Of a DNA stretch of 64,000 nt, positions 51,953 to 64,000 are shown in pieces; position 1 is the first letter of the stretch; every line of letters begins with the position of its first letter. The stretch lies in NCBI GenBank assembly GCA_013397435.1, contig VZRG01000527.1, forward strand, positions 208,625-272,624. Direction: 5' to 3'. Under the pieces are notes generated by a model. The model searched no databases. It was not told the DNA's origin and saw only the letters and a list, made by a program, of their open reading frames with translations. This stretch comes from Erythrocercus mccallii (taxonomy: Eukaryota; Chordata; Aves; Passeriformes; Dicruridae). The position numbers were made by a program, and so were the translations under genes.

Positions 51953-54469
51953 ATCCTCTAACAAACAAAATTGCTAGTGGCTTTCAACTTACAGCAACAA
52001 CCTGAAGGCAAGTCATGAGTACTTTTGTCAACAATGCTAATCCATAAACCAAAGAAAAAAGACTTCCATTTACAGTTAAAAAAATAGAAAATAGTTGTTT
52101 TCTCTGCAAAACAGGAAATGTAAACTGATACAATCAGGTCTCTAGGGCATTCCACAATATGAGTCCCACCTCTATTCCAGCACTGCAGATCTGTGTTTCA
52201 CTCTCCTACACATCCTATTTCTATTATATTACACTTATTCTTGTATGTATCTCACAGAAATCACGGAGAATGCCTCTGTATGCTCTGACGTGCAGACATT
52301 CACTTAACACACATTACCAACCACATGGCAAAGACTTTCCCTCATTAGCACTGGAGGACACTTCTCCAAACCAATGAATCAAAAACTATTCAGTGCCATT
52401 TAAGGGGAGAAGTAGCTTCTTTTTATGCCCTTGAATTCGGAAGCAGGATATTTAGTTAATACAGTACTCCAATACTCCATTTTTAAGGAGCAATACAAGC
52501 AACAGGAAGCATACTGAAGTGAACTAGTTATTTTAAAATCAGCCCTAAATTGAGTTAAAGTGAAGCAAACACAAACAGCAGCTTGCAGTCAAAAAAAATG
52601 CATGATAATTTGAAGAGAAGAACTTTGAACTTCAACCAGCTTTAAAAGTTTCTACCACACTCTATTATTTAATTAGTAAACCAGTAGTTTTTCCAACTAA
52701 GAACTGTTATTTTCATCCTATCTCCTTCACACCCACCCCAACCAGAAATGAGTCCAAATAACAAGACACATTTTTTCTCCTATGCCCCAGATCTTTAATA
52801 AGGATTCTCCACTTTTTAGTCTCTTTCACTTCCACAGCTCCTGCCAGAAAAACTCGTATTTGTATGCATCAATCCAGGCATGAAGAAATCTAGTACCTTC
52901 ACCTATCTTCTTGGCATATCCTGCTTTGGTAGTGCTAATGTGAGAAGTGACACCCAAACAGTGCCTGGACTGACAAAAAGTGAACCTTCAACAACTGGTT
53001 TTCTACATGGCATAAGACTCATTCTACCAAAGATTAACTATTCCATATTCATAGCCTGACACTGACTGAAGCACATTAGTCTCATTATTTTTATAGAGAC
53101 ATACACAGAGGATAGGTGTGACCCATGCAAAAGGCAACATGGTTTTTTACTGAGAGTAACTATGCTGGTAACAAGTCTCTTTGGGATGATAATAATTTTG
53201 AGATGAATTGATCTTAATCCTGGAAAGGTACATTGATACCCTAAAAAATATCTTAAACTGACTTTGCACCCAGAATCAGAAAATACAATCACTCATCCCC
53301 TCCAGTAACCTTGTAACTCCTGCATCTTACTTCACACCCAAATGCTTCAGTAAGTAGCACCACTGAGAATGAACAGCGGTAAAAAGCCTGCAGCACAACC
53401 TGATCCTTTTTCTCATTTGTTAGCCTCTTTCTCCCTTCTGCCCTTCCATTCCTGTCAATCAGCAGGTGTATTATGTGCTAGAGCAAGTGAGTTTACATAG
53501 CTCAGAAAGTCTCAGATAATCTACTGTAAATTAATGCTTTTATTCATCTGACTCTTCCTTTACACAAGACCTGCAAGGTTCTGGCCTTGATAAGAACTGG
53601 AAACACCGGGATTTACAAATTAATCTGCCTCCCCAGAAACAGTGTGGATTTTCTAAGACCCAACTCTGGGAAAGAACTGTCTGTTGTAAAGCTAGGCATG
53701 GCCCCTATCAATACATGAAGCAGAAAGAAACTGAGTGGATTTGGGAAAGATGTAGAAGTGACAGCTTGAAAAAGAGAAATAACAGTCATATGATAGTATC
53801 CCATAAAATAGAAACGACCTAGCTAATCCAGTTACTGTTCCTTCTGGACCTCAGTAATGGCACCTAACATTCATGCCTAACCCAGGGCATCCAGATTTTC
53901 CACCCTTCATGTTCTGTGAAGTAGCTAGGGGTCCTAAGAGGAACAGGTTACCATGTCATGCCTAAAATTGTCAGACTTTCCCTTGATTACAATCAACCCT
54001 TTTTCTCTGACTTGTTTCTCCTTTCTGCTCCAGGCCTAAGGTATAGCAAAAGTCAAAATATTTTCTTTCAAAGCAATGAACTACACATAAAGGTCTAGGT
54101 TCAGTCTTTCCTACTAGCACATTTTTCTTACTGACTACTCATTATAGACCAATGAAATCTATCAAGTCCAAGATTTGTTAAAAGACAGCTCACTTCTCCC
54201 TTTACCAAATCAGGATACATTTACTGTAGAAGAAACAAAAAACTGTATATTTAATGTTCCATATGGCAGGCTTTAAAATTAATGTTTTCATTTTCTTCCA
54301 AAAAATTGCGTAAAATGAAGTATTTGGCCACCATAACCAGAATTCAGACTTCATTATGTGCACTTCTGTCAAGAAATTCTGAATTCAGAACATTTTCTGG
54401 TAGGAATATTGGAATCAGAAGACTCTAGACATATTTAAACTGGAGTTTAATGAGTTGCTGATATAGCTG

Positions 54470-54545
54470 GTTGTCAAACACAGAAGTAGGATTGGGTGCA
54501 ACAACTCAGGAGGTCCCTTTCCAGGTTGTGTCCTTAGCTATGTGA
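54470..54545 (+). mobile_element. Possible old CR1 3' end remnant
   Basis: The segment GGATTGGGTGCAACAACTC followed by AGGAGGTCCCTTTCCAGG resembles the end of the CR1 3' UTR (a TTGGACTAGATGATCTC... then AGAGGTCCCTTCCAACC pattern). The tandem octamer tail is not preserved and the match is short, so this may be chance. Confidence 0.35.
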
Positions 54546-55180
54546 TGCATTCTCTTAAGTTGGCTCTAGCAAACCCTGCATTTTCTCCTGTTCAGGGTGG
54601 TCTCACCGCAATATATTTTTACTACTGTGAAAATATATATAATAGGTGTACAAGTTATCTTTCTGGGGCTGTTGCCCAACAGCATTTCAGAAGAAATCTC
54701 AGACTGGGGAAAGAAAAAAGCAACTAGTGGCACACACAGATATATAACTATTTCTGTTTGCTTGTGCTTATTTCTTGGTCACTTACTTGAAGGATGCCAA
54801 TACCACCTGTGTGCCAAGTGAGTTAACTGAAGACATTTTTAGCCCTTTCAGAAGCCTGACACCAAAAGAACAGTTCTGTATGTTTCTTTTAAGGTATAGT
54901 ACAAAAAATAAAAGCTTTTGATGCTGAAGAGTCTGATCCACAAATCAACCACATACACATACCACACATATGCTATGGAAGAACACATGGAAAGCAGACA
55001 AAAATATGACTAAAATGTGTTTCTATCACTTGACATTTCCTACAATGAAGATGGAGAAAAAATAAGTCCCCTCAACCCTCTGAGAGAGCTTGGGATGCTT
55101 ATGCAAACATCACAGAAGTGAAATATCAATAGCCAAAGTAAACTCTACTTTTGCCTTTTTTTCATTTCCTTTCTTTGCTG

Positions 55181-55214
55181 TCGAAAGAAAGACACCTTTC
55201 GAAAGAAAGGACAC
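55181..55214. repeat. Short direct repeat TCGAAAGAAAG...ACACC
   Basis: TCGAAAGAAAGACACC at 55181-55196 recurs with one extra G at 55199-55215. The pair also contains inverted TTTC/GAAA pieces. It looks like a local duplication of about 18 bp. Confidence 0.8.
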
Positions 55215-57294
55215 CACAATGAAGGAAAGATACTCCTTAGAGTTCTGAGTGAAGTGTCAGCTAGGAGGAAGAACTTACACACTCACTCAGCACTTTCCCA
55301 GATAACATGACATTTGACCAAAGAATCTCCTTCTAGAAATGCTGATTCACTAATGAGTGAGATAACTGAGCAACAACAGCAGTGATGTACACGTCATTGG
55401 CTTTCTCCCCCACAGTTCAAGAAACACAAAAGGCTACCTAATAAACATGCTGCTGTAATGTCATTCTTACCCTCATTTTTCCTCAGATCAGCTTGTAGCC
55501 AGAACATGCGGGAGATGCCATGAAAAGAAAGGTAGCGATGCCTATCCATCTGAAACCAAGGGAAGCCTTCCTGGCAGTCTCCTACAGAAACCCAGTGTAA
55601 AGTTCAGCCCCCTTGCCTTGAAGCAGTGAGGAGAGTCTTTCCTGTTTGCCACACAACTACTGGACAGGGGCACATGATCAGCAAAAGATCTATGCTGCAG
55701 GCAGATTTTTATGTATTTATTTATAGGCCATGCAGGCTTCTCCAGTCCAGAAGGGAATACAAATTCCAATATAATACCAATACAAATACCAAACTACAAA
55801 CTTAAATCTGGAGTCAGATTTTTAGTGAACACGAATTCACTTTGAAATTTGAAGAAGGTTTCTGCCACATGCTATTTGGTCTCTGAATGTTTCAAAATTC
55901 TGTCTTCAACAATATTTAAAGCAAAATACTAGTCCCTCTCTCAGTAGCCCACCAGGCACCTCATTTTTGCAATGCTGCAAGCCTATCTAAAGCACAAAGG
56001 TGCAATAAACCTCCTTCACGTGAACAACATGACTGGTTTAGGAACCCCATCCACCAGAGCCTCCAACCAGAGTATGGATCTACTCTCAGAAAAAGACATA
56101 TATTCATTCTGCTATTGCACAGAGACTCTGCTGTCTTGAGAATCTTGCCCCATGGTTCTGACATAGCAGGAAACAATATATATAAAGAGACAGTTTCTTT
56201 CTACGGGTTTATGTAGTGTTTCCTTGCAATAAAGATTGTTTCTAGCCATAAAAGAAATCAACAAAGGTCAGAGAACATTCTTTGGTCCAAAGCTTAGAAT
56301 TAAGAGATGGATTAGAGCTTGTGAAGAAATTCTGAGTTTATAAAATTGCTTGGTAAAAGCATAATATAGCTCTTTACATAGAGAAGAGCTGCAAGAAATT
56401 GGCTTGCTGTTTCTGCCAGCTAAAGCTTTGAATCAATATCTGTTGAAATCTGAACCATTTCAGGTTTCTCTCATTGGCTCCTCTGGGCATGGAATTATGC
56501 TTCAAACAACCTGTATAGCTAAAGCTCCAATTATTTTGCTGTATCTGAAGACTACCCCTTGGGCTTTTCTCTGTGATTATTTCCTCCAGATGCTTTTACT
56601 CTATTCTAGAAATAATTTAACAAATAATGTAAATTCTCCACAACATGATAGAAAAGACAATTTGCTTTGTCAGCCAGTAAAAAGTCAATGCAAATTATTC
56701 TATCTCTTTCTATATCATTTACTTGGCTTACAACATCTTTAGATGTTAGTGTACAGGGTCCCCTATACCAGTTCTTCAAGGGACTACAGCCTTGTTCTTC
56801 TCAATAACCTTTTTCACCTCTGTCTTGTCAACATGAGATTGACAAAAGATCTCAGAGAAAGAGTGGAAAACAAAAAGAGAGGTAAAGCAATTCTTATCCA
56901 ATTAACAACTTTTTAGCAACAACAACCTACCCCTTTACCTCTCCAGCTACTTTAATACTATCCCAGAGACACTGAAAACCAGTGACTCTATTCAGCTTCA
57001 TTTGTAAAGGCAAACAAATTTTTAGCTACTCAAACTACTTATGCATTTGCACACAAATGACAAGAAAGCAGAGAAAAACATTTGAAAGCTAATAAAATAT
57101 CAGCTTGTTGGCAGAAAGCAAAAGAAAACAAACTGGAAAAATCTGACTCTTAGAAAAGGGTTTGAAAAAGAAACACACGATTATAAATCTGGTTTAGAGA
57201 AATGCTGACTTTTGTCCATTGCTTTTGCATTTTGAATAGTGATTCTGGGCATGCTTTCATGAGATATTCCGTCATATTAGTATACAAGATACTT

Positions 57295-57314
57295 GGGGGG
57301 GGGCTGGGGGAGGG
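57295..57314 (+). repeat. G-rich tract, G-quadruplex motif on the plus strand
   Basis: A run of nine G, then CT, five G, A and three G can supply four G-triplets with short loops. Confidence 0.85.
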
Positions 57315-60239
57315 TATTAATTATTTGATGTGAAGTGTCTTCTCTTTTCATGTATCTTTTAAAAACTGAATGTTTATCTTTTTAAAAGATCCCAGGGTCC
57401 AGGAGAATCCTTCCTCGCAGCTTATTTTTACCTGAGTCATTTCAACAAGCCGATTGGCAGCAATATTTAATAACTATTTTAATGGCCCATGTGTGGGGAA
57501 AGTAGGAACAAGCAGTAACAGGCAAAGCTCCTTCATAATCCAGACTTTTCTGTCAGCTGTCAATGTATGGTATATTTACACTCCAAAATAAAGTCTGAGA
57601 GGACCCAACAAGGAAGACTTCCCAGTTTTGTGGACTCAAAAAGAGAACATGGATTCAAAAGCACAAGTGAAGAGCTCTTCTGGAAAGCAACTGTTTTTTT
57701 CCTTAATTTGAATTTATATTTGAGTAACCTAAGATTTGGTCCTTAAGGCAGTAATCTCTAGGAAACACGTATGATGATGAAAAGGCTTACTGCTCTGTAA
57801 TTCTTGCTACTGATATTTGTATTTCCAGGATGGGAAAATCCTGGTGCAGAGTCTTGTACAGAGCCACAGTACACTGAAGTGCTACCCAAATAAGCCACAG
57901 ATTCCTCAGGCGGATGATGGGTGAGAAGGTGACCCCAACCAGTTGTACCATGTGCCAGCATGAACGTTAGTAGTCGTGGAAATCTAACAATATGATATAT
58001 GCATCGAAAACCAGATTTTTATGAACCATACATGCACTTTAATATAATTTGCAGTTTACTTGTCATGCAAGCAATGCAGGAAATTAGATACAAATTTGAT
58101 AGGAAAGGATTACTCACAACTGAAAATCTAGGACTGAAAATCTGTATCAAAAATTCCATCAAACACAAATGAAAGTAAGCTTTGTCTGAAGCACCGTCCA
58201 TTAAGTGAAATATTCTACAAAATTATTCTTTCCTATTGAAGGAAATTTGAAAAATAGTTTCCTCTTCAACCAAGTATCAGGAAAAAGGTGTTTTAAAATT
58301 TGGTCTAATTACTGGTCATATTTTTGCCATGAAAGCTTACTGTAGCCAATTGCAAACTATTACTTACCACCTGAGGTTTTCTTCACTCTTATGAATTATA
58401 AACCTCAGCATAGTCAATGCTGAAAATGTCCGTTTACATGTTTGTGCGAAAGTAAAGTCTCTTGCAAGTAAAAATATATATTGCATCTAGTTTAACTTTT
58501 TCTTCATTTTATTATATGAATTTTAAACATTTCTTCTGTAAGCACATTGATATTGACATCTGTTGGCTACCAAACATTCTGTATATTCAATACCACTACA
58601 TATACAAATCACCTGTTAGCATCTCCCAGTTATGTATTTAAAAATTCAGGGCAATGAGACACTTAAACGTGTTAGGTTGAGTCAGCAAAAATAATCATGT
58701 ACTTAAATCAAAAATGACTTGTTGAAATAGCTCCTGGATTAAAATCTCCATTGATAAATTATTGATTTGAATCCATAGGGCTGCACAACTCTTCCTCTTC
58801 TATTATGTTCTTATTATAAAAAATAGCTATTTTCTACATCCATTGAGGGCAAGCCAGTTAACTGGCCTAAAAAAATCCCACTGGATACATTTTAAAACCA
58901 CCTTTCTTCCAAAATTATTATAGTCTACTGCTATTTGAAAAATAAAAATTATTAACATCTTTTTAACCACAAAATACAAGAGTTTTTTTCCAATCATTAT
59001 TCATTGGGAATGTTTTTAACGTGTCTGGGTATCACTCTACACTCTAATGTTGTCTGCTCCAGAAAATCCCTTGTTTAGCAACACTGTTAATCATTCTATA
59101 AATCTAATTTTCAAGCCCTTATAAAATCTGCAACCTCATTGCCACTGTACTTCCTAACATCAAATATTTCTGGTCACAAAGATATTCTTCTAGCTTTACC
59201 CATCACCATATGAAAATATATATAGCATGTAATTTATTCTGACATTTACAGTACAACTAAAGTCTTTCATTTCATATTCTATGCTATATATATTCAAGAG
59301 ACAACACAGAGAAATTCTGGGCATTTGACAATAATATTTCATTGGCAAAAAAGTAAAACTACAAATTATATTTTATCTGAACTATAGAAATTAGTTTGGA
59401 TAATGAGTGATGACAGATTTTATAGCACTTCAGTGTTGACTTAATCACTTCACTTATTCTGAAGTGGTTTGGGCTTTATGGGGTTTTAGTTGTGGGAGAA
59501 TCATTGACACACAAACACAGTTTACACTATGGAGAAATTTCACCAAATATAACTATCCATATTTATACCTATTTACCAAATAGGCAACTATTTTAAGGTA
59601 TGGACATGGTGAGGGATTTCTTTGGGTTTATTTCATTCTATTGTAAAAGAAGAATTAAGCTGGTCAGAAGCAGAACATCAACTGAATTAAAAGACTGTTT
59701 TCCCAACAAGACAGCCTTCACATAAACTCTGGTTGTGCCTAGCCATGTTTGACTGATGATAGCTGATGAGATTACACCCTAGCTGAGGCAGCCCACAAAA
59801 CACAGATGTGCTATTAGTAGCATAGTACATTATTCAATAGTGATGAGTAAAAAAAAAATTTCAAGGACTCTGACCTCAGTATCTTTTACTTAGTTTTTGT
59901 ATGCAGTAACAGGAAATTTAAGCACGAATCCATGTGCACTGATCATACACTATAGCTTTATTGTATATTCAAAAGTCCTTTTTAAAAAGGAGTTTGTCTA
60001 CATAAATGCAGCCTACAAAAGCTCTCCAATCTCATCTTCTAAAATTGTAGTATATTTTTGCTTTGGACAGTAAACAAGAAATGAAAAGAAATTAACTTTG
60101 TTAATTACATCAACATCTAAAAGAAACATAAAGGAAGACAATAAAGTCTGATCCAATTGAATAAAATGTCTTGACTAAAAACATTCTAAATCAGATTTAT
60201 GATAAACTCAAGGCCTAAATGAGGCATCACCTTTTAAGA

Positions 60240-60480
60240 TCAAGCAGACAGAACATTATGCCTGAAATCATCTTCCTTAAGTGTATATTTTGGTGCCATC
60301 CCGTTTAAAACATAAATCAAGTATGCATACTGAGTACCAAGGACAACCAGTTGGTAGCCCACATGTAAAGTCAGGCAGTTCATATTGATTCTCAAATCTG
60401 CAACCCATCCCAGCTCCTGGCAGCTCTCCAACCACATACTGAATTTCTTGTCTAACAGCACCCGGGATTCCCCATCTCAA
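60240..60480 (-). other. Two overlapping unexplained minus-strand frames
   Basis: Two frames overlap here. One reads GELPGAGMGCRF and CGLPTGCPWYSVC and stops after DGTKIYT; the other continues as YTLKEDDFRHNVLSA. Together they suggest a possible frameshifted remnant of a coding retrocopy or an old repeat, in a block richer in GC than its flanks. I recognise no family and see no splice sites or initiation context that decide the matter. Confidence 0.2.
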
Positions 60481-62107
60481 TGCTCATCGCAATGTATAAA
60501 AACATGAAAGGAAGACATCAAGCAAAGATTGCTGTAATAGAGTTTAGAGATGGAGAGACGGGTTCAATGTTAGAACAGCTCCAGTGGACATAAAAATAAT
60601 GTCAAGAGCAGAGAATGTAAACAAAAGGTTATTTATATGAAGCTAAGTGCTACAACTATACTGCCTTCTCAATCACATTGGCAGCGATGCAGAAGTTAAC
60701 ACAGTAGTGTAGGGAAGCTAGAAGGCACAGATTCAACTGCTCAGTCCACCTCACAAACCAAACTTTCGAGAAGACGTCTAAGTAAATCCGTAAACCCAAA
60801 TGTCATAAAGTGTTACTTCAGGTGAGATAAACAAAGGAAGAGATGAAAAAGGATTTTTTCCCTATTTAAACTGCTATTGAAAAAAGTCTTTTCAAACAAC
60901 AAATCTTAGAATGCTACTAAAACCCATTAAAATTTCACTATATTTTGGGCATACATAATCTTTAAACCTGGTACAGGATTCAGCTTCAGCTTCCTGCTAA
61001 CTGAGTCTGGAAAACACAGTATACCACAGAGAAGTGTAATCTACAAATGAGAAAACAGTCTGACTCATTGGCAGTGCCATCCTAAAATGGCACACGCAGA
61101 AAGACCAGAAAAGGATAACAAAGGCAATTAGCACTATAATAATGATACTCAGAACTCAGTCTATACAGTCACTCCTCCCCAAGACAGCAAAAATGAGAAA
61201 ATATTATGATTAGATTTTGAAGTAAAACTCAGTGATCAGCATAAAGGAAAGTGTAAGCCAAGGTTCTAATATTTCTTTATTATAAAATCCAGTGTGTGCA
61301 TTTGCTGTTTAATTTTTCACTAAATCTGCTAAGACAAGAAAGAAAGAAACAATCTTTACAGGTGCAACTTTGTAATACAGATTATACCAAAAATACAACC
61401 TATTCATGCTGAAAGAAATGCAGCATGGTCTATGCTTTTGAGAATGTGCCCCCTATAACACATTTGTGAGAGGATGAAGAAGATGCTTTTACTGGGGTAC
61501 TCCACACACCTCTAGAAAAGTCAATCATTGGAAAAGAAGGAACTGTAATATGAGATGACTGCACTCGTGCAATTTCTCCATCAGAGCATGAGACACAGAG
61601 CTACTGACAAAAAAAATCATAAATGTGTTTTGAGGGAACAACACCAATAAATGAAAATTTACTATGACACATCTTTCACTAGCATGCTCAGTTTAAGGAA
61701 GAACAAGGTGCTAGAGTATTAGGATAAAGGAAAGATGTCTTACTGAAGAGAACCCATCCACATGTGGGTGTATGTCTAAATCCAGTTCTATATAAATCTG
61801 CATCACAAGTGAGGTTTTAGCAACTTGAAGAAAGGCACTATCCCTTGTAGGTGATGATAGATGGATAAATACATTCAAAAAAGCTTTTAAATATACTTGA
61901 GTGGTTCTACATTTTAATATCATGAACCAACAGTAACATTATCAGGAATTTTCCATCTTCACACAAGGATGGAGTAATTCTGTGTCACCTGGACTTGTTC
62001 ATAATCCCTAGGTCTTGATCCTTGATCCTGGATGTGCAGTGAAGGCAAATTCCCATCTGAGAGTGTTAAAATGAGTTTCAGTGATGCTCACCAGTCTAAC
62101 AGATCAA

Positions 62108-62113
62108 AGAATA
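62108..62113. repeat. Target-site duplication, left copy (AGAATA)
   Basis: The six bases AGAATA directly precede the TG at the proposed left end of the solo LTR and recur directly after its terminal CA. Confidence 0.55.
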
Positions 62114-62714
62114 TGCTGTCAAAAGACTGGTTCTGCATGGAATTACCTTCCACAATATAAAATAGCTTGCTTGTCAAGTCAAACGTTTTGATATGAAGAG
62201 AGACATTTATATTATCTCTAGTCCTATTACCTCTCTATAGGAGTCCTCCTCCTAAATATGAATATTGAAGGGAAACAATTTTACAGCTTCTGTGTCTGTC
62301 AACTTTTCCTTATAGACAACTTGAATAATGGAAATGAGCTGCTAGTGGTAGAGTATAAGACAGTTCTTTCTCTCTAGGTGGGTTGACTTTGCCACTTTTA
62401 TCTTGCTGACAGCAGTCAGGGGCTTTCTGATGCTGTGGTCCCTGATTTTGAAATGTTTACATACTTGGAGTCACACTTTCAGTTTCCCATGCATTCTTCA
62501 TAAACAACTTTCTATTGTTTCTATTCCTTCAGGTAGGAGGAGACATTGATGGACTGTAGCTTTGACCAGTGTGGTTGAAGAGGTTGAACCCCATTATCCA
62601 AGCTGGTCTCATTTCTAAAACTGTATAAATACTGAAGTGAAAATTAAATCAGGGTCTTTCCCGCTTGGACACTGGCACCGTGTCTGTGTCATTCTTTGTG
62701 TCGGTAGTGCGACA
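62114..62714 (+). mobile_element. Solo endogenous retrovirus LTR, plus orientation
   Basis: The right part is a recognisable avian-type LTR 3' region: TATAAATACTGAAGTG (box at 62624-62629), ATTAAA as a possible poly(A) signal (62643-62648), then a CpG-containing U5 with TTTCCCGCTTGGACACTGG and an end GTGCGACA at 62714. A perfect 6-bp direct repeat AGAATA flanks the proposed element (62108-62113 and 62715-62720), with TG at the left end and CA at the right end, giving 601 bp. The right end is well supported. The left end rests on the repeat; an alternative start near 62378 (GGTGGGTTGACTTTG) would give a shorter LTR. No internal retroviral genes are nearby. Confidence 0.72.
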
Positions 62715-62720
62715 AGAATA
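62715..62720. repeat. Target-site duplication, right copy (AGAATA)
   Basis: The six bases AGAATA directly follow GCGACA at the right end of the solo LTR and match 62108-62113 exactly. Confidence 0.6.
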
Positions 62721-64000
62721 TATGGTTGGATAGACAGATTAATATTAAAGGAACATTCACAGACAAGTATATGTAAAATTTCAAGAGGTTAGAATTACTT
62801 GTAGGAAGATTTGCTTTTAACATTTAAAACTACATTTTACTCACTTGTAATGTTATTTTTCTGCACTTCATTATTGAAACATTAAATTATCCTTCAGCTG
62901 TGTGCTAAGATTTGACCATTTTATACTCCACATCAAAGCTGTCACACAGCAATTGAATTTTGATTACAAAGAGCAAGCTTGCTTGTTTTTTTTTCAAGAA
63001 ACAGACTGACAAAGGTAAAGCAGTGTTTTTTTCTGGGCTAGACTTCCATCCAGCTGTTCCTAAATACAATATAAGCATTACAGACAGCTATCTGTTTACC
63101 ATTACTCTGAAAGACTTAGAGCGATTTCAAATATCCTTCGGTATCACTTGGCAACATTCTTGTCTTTGGCAGGTTTTATTAAGAGCTACATAAAATCATT
63201 GTGTTATCAACCATAACTTGTACAATTCAGACCCTTTTGATCACTTGGAAAGTGTTGTACAGTTTCTACAGAAAATCCTGGGATGAAGCATAAAACTGCA
63301 TTTCTAATGCATCTGTTTGTTACTGAGTAACAGCCTGCCTCTTCTTAAAATTCAATTGTCTGTGATTACCTTAAGAGAGAAGCAAAGCTTAAAACATTTC
63401 AAGAATACAGAGAAAAGATGACTAGGAATTAATTTTCACATTACCAGGGAAAAGACATATAATGCATTTTTTAATGTATCTGAGTTATGGCTGACAGTTT
63501 TGTGAAGCTTTATATATTTCCACACCTGAGAATTAGCCCCCTAGGAAGAACACTTCTCAGCCCAACTTTAAAGTGGGAAATATTGCAGTCACTTGTATGT
63601 CCCTTACATGAATCATCAATATTTAACCATGAAAGGATGCAAGTTCCAGCTGCTTACTGTCTCAATGCTTACTCAAATTCTATCTGATAACTGAACATTT
63701 TATACACATCTGACCAGCAAAACATCTGCCTGCCCTCACCTCTTAGCACTCTTTGGCTTTCAGCTGAGCATCTAAACAGGACAACAGAAGTGTGGTGTTT
63801 CTCCACTTGCAAATGCATTACATGTATACAGAGATTACAATGTGCTTAGGTACTATAACAACCATGGAAACCTCTCACATAATTTCCTATGAGGAATTCA
63901 ACCACCGACCTCTGTTACTGTTTGGGAGTCACATCACTAAGAGCCACGAGTAATTAAAGTTCTGTCAAATTACCTGTGCTTTTACAACATGACAAAAGGA

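Larger units (their letters stand above)
33872..64000 (-). other. TRHDE: TRHDE upstream intron (partial, at least 30 kb)
   Basis: No exon preceding the AAMEN exon (expected to end ...SLPKL plus one base) was seen by eye up to the end of the window, so the stretch is taken as one intron, read on the minus strand. It ends at the tag acceptor beside position 33872. It is AT-rich, CpG-poor non-coding DNA holding the repeats listed separately: a CR1 copy, two LTRs, a possible CR1 remnant near 54470, and short tandem or G-rich tracts. Outside those I see only short chance frames. That it is a single intron is inference from absence; a small exon could have been missed. Confidence 0.75.

Noticed and set aside
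62501..62530. ATTCTTCATAAAC as part of the upstream TRHDE exon (EFYEDYF region, reverse complement)
   Set aside because: Only a few bases agree, no open frame continues on either side, and the segment lies inside the solo LTR.
1..64000. CRISPR array, operon or other prokaryotic-type system
   Set aside because: Introns with GT-AG splice sites, CR1 and LTR elements identify vertebrate DNA. No regularly spaced repeats with unique spacers were seen.

Overview
The window is AT-rich vertebrate intron sequence, almost certainly from a bird. It contains two clear CR1 LINE copies, one ending in the CR1-type tandem ATTCTATG tail. It also contains two retroviral LTRs of the kind seen in avian genomes, and there is no mammalian-type SINE or L1 content. 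Gene density is very low: three short coding exons in 64 kb. None of the apparent long reading frames outside these exons and the repeats can be tied to a known protein.

The one gene recognised is TRHDE, encoding thyrotropin-releasing-hormone-degrading ectoenzyme (pyroglutamyl peptidase II, a type II membrane zinc aminopeptidase of family M1). It is read on the minus strand. Three consecutive internal exons are visible: 33717-33871, 27778-27891 and 16048-16185. They join in frame into 136 residues of catalytic core. The first carries the AAMEN exopeptidase motif and HELCH of the zinc site, the second the third zinc ligand (E, 18 residues after HELCH), and the third the downstream helical segment ending in WIAYKK. 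Earlier exons (N-terminus, membrane anchor) must lie beyond position 64000 and later exons below position 1, because no further matching exon was found by eye.

Layout by region: 1-146 is a hexamer/decamer purine microsatellite. 147-16047 is the start of a downstream intron of more than 16 kb, with an unexplained 251-codon open frame at 10421-11176. 16186-27777 is an 11.6-kb intron holding an antisense CR1 piece (24292-24651). 27892-33716 is a 5.8-kb intron that splits the zinc site. 33872-64000 is at least 30 kb of upstream intron holding a sense-strand CR1 (44352-45214), a CpG-rich minus-strand LTR (about 49078-49764), a plus-strand solo LTR (about 62114-62714) with a candidate 6-bp target duplication, and some small tandem repeats and G-rich tracts.

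No CRISPR array, operon, rRNA or tRNA gene, and no novel multi-gene system was seen. The most useful items for follow-up are the two LTRs, the weak splice donor after the zinc motif, and the long unexplained open frame.
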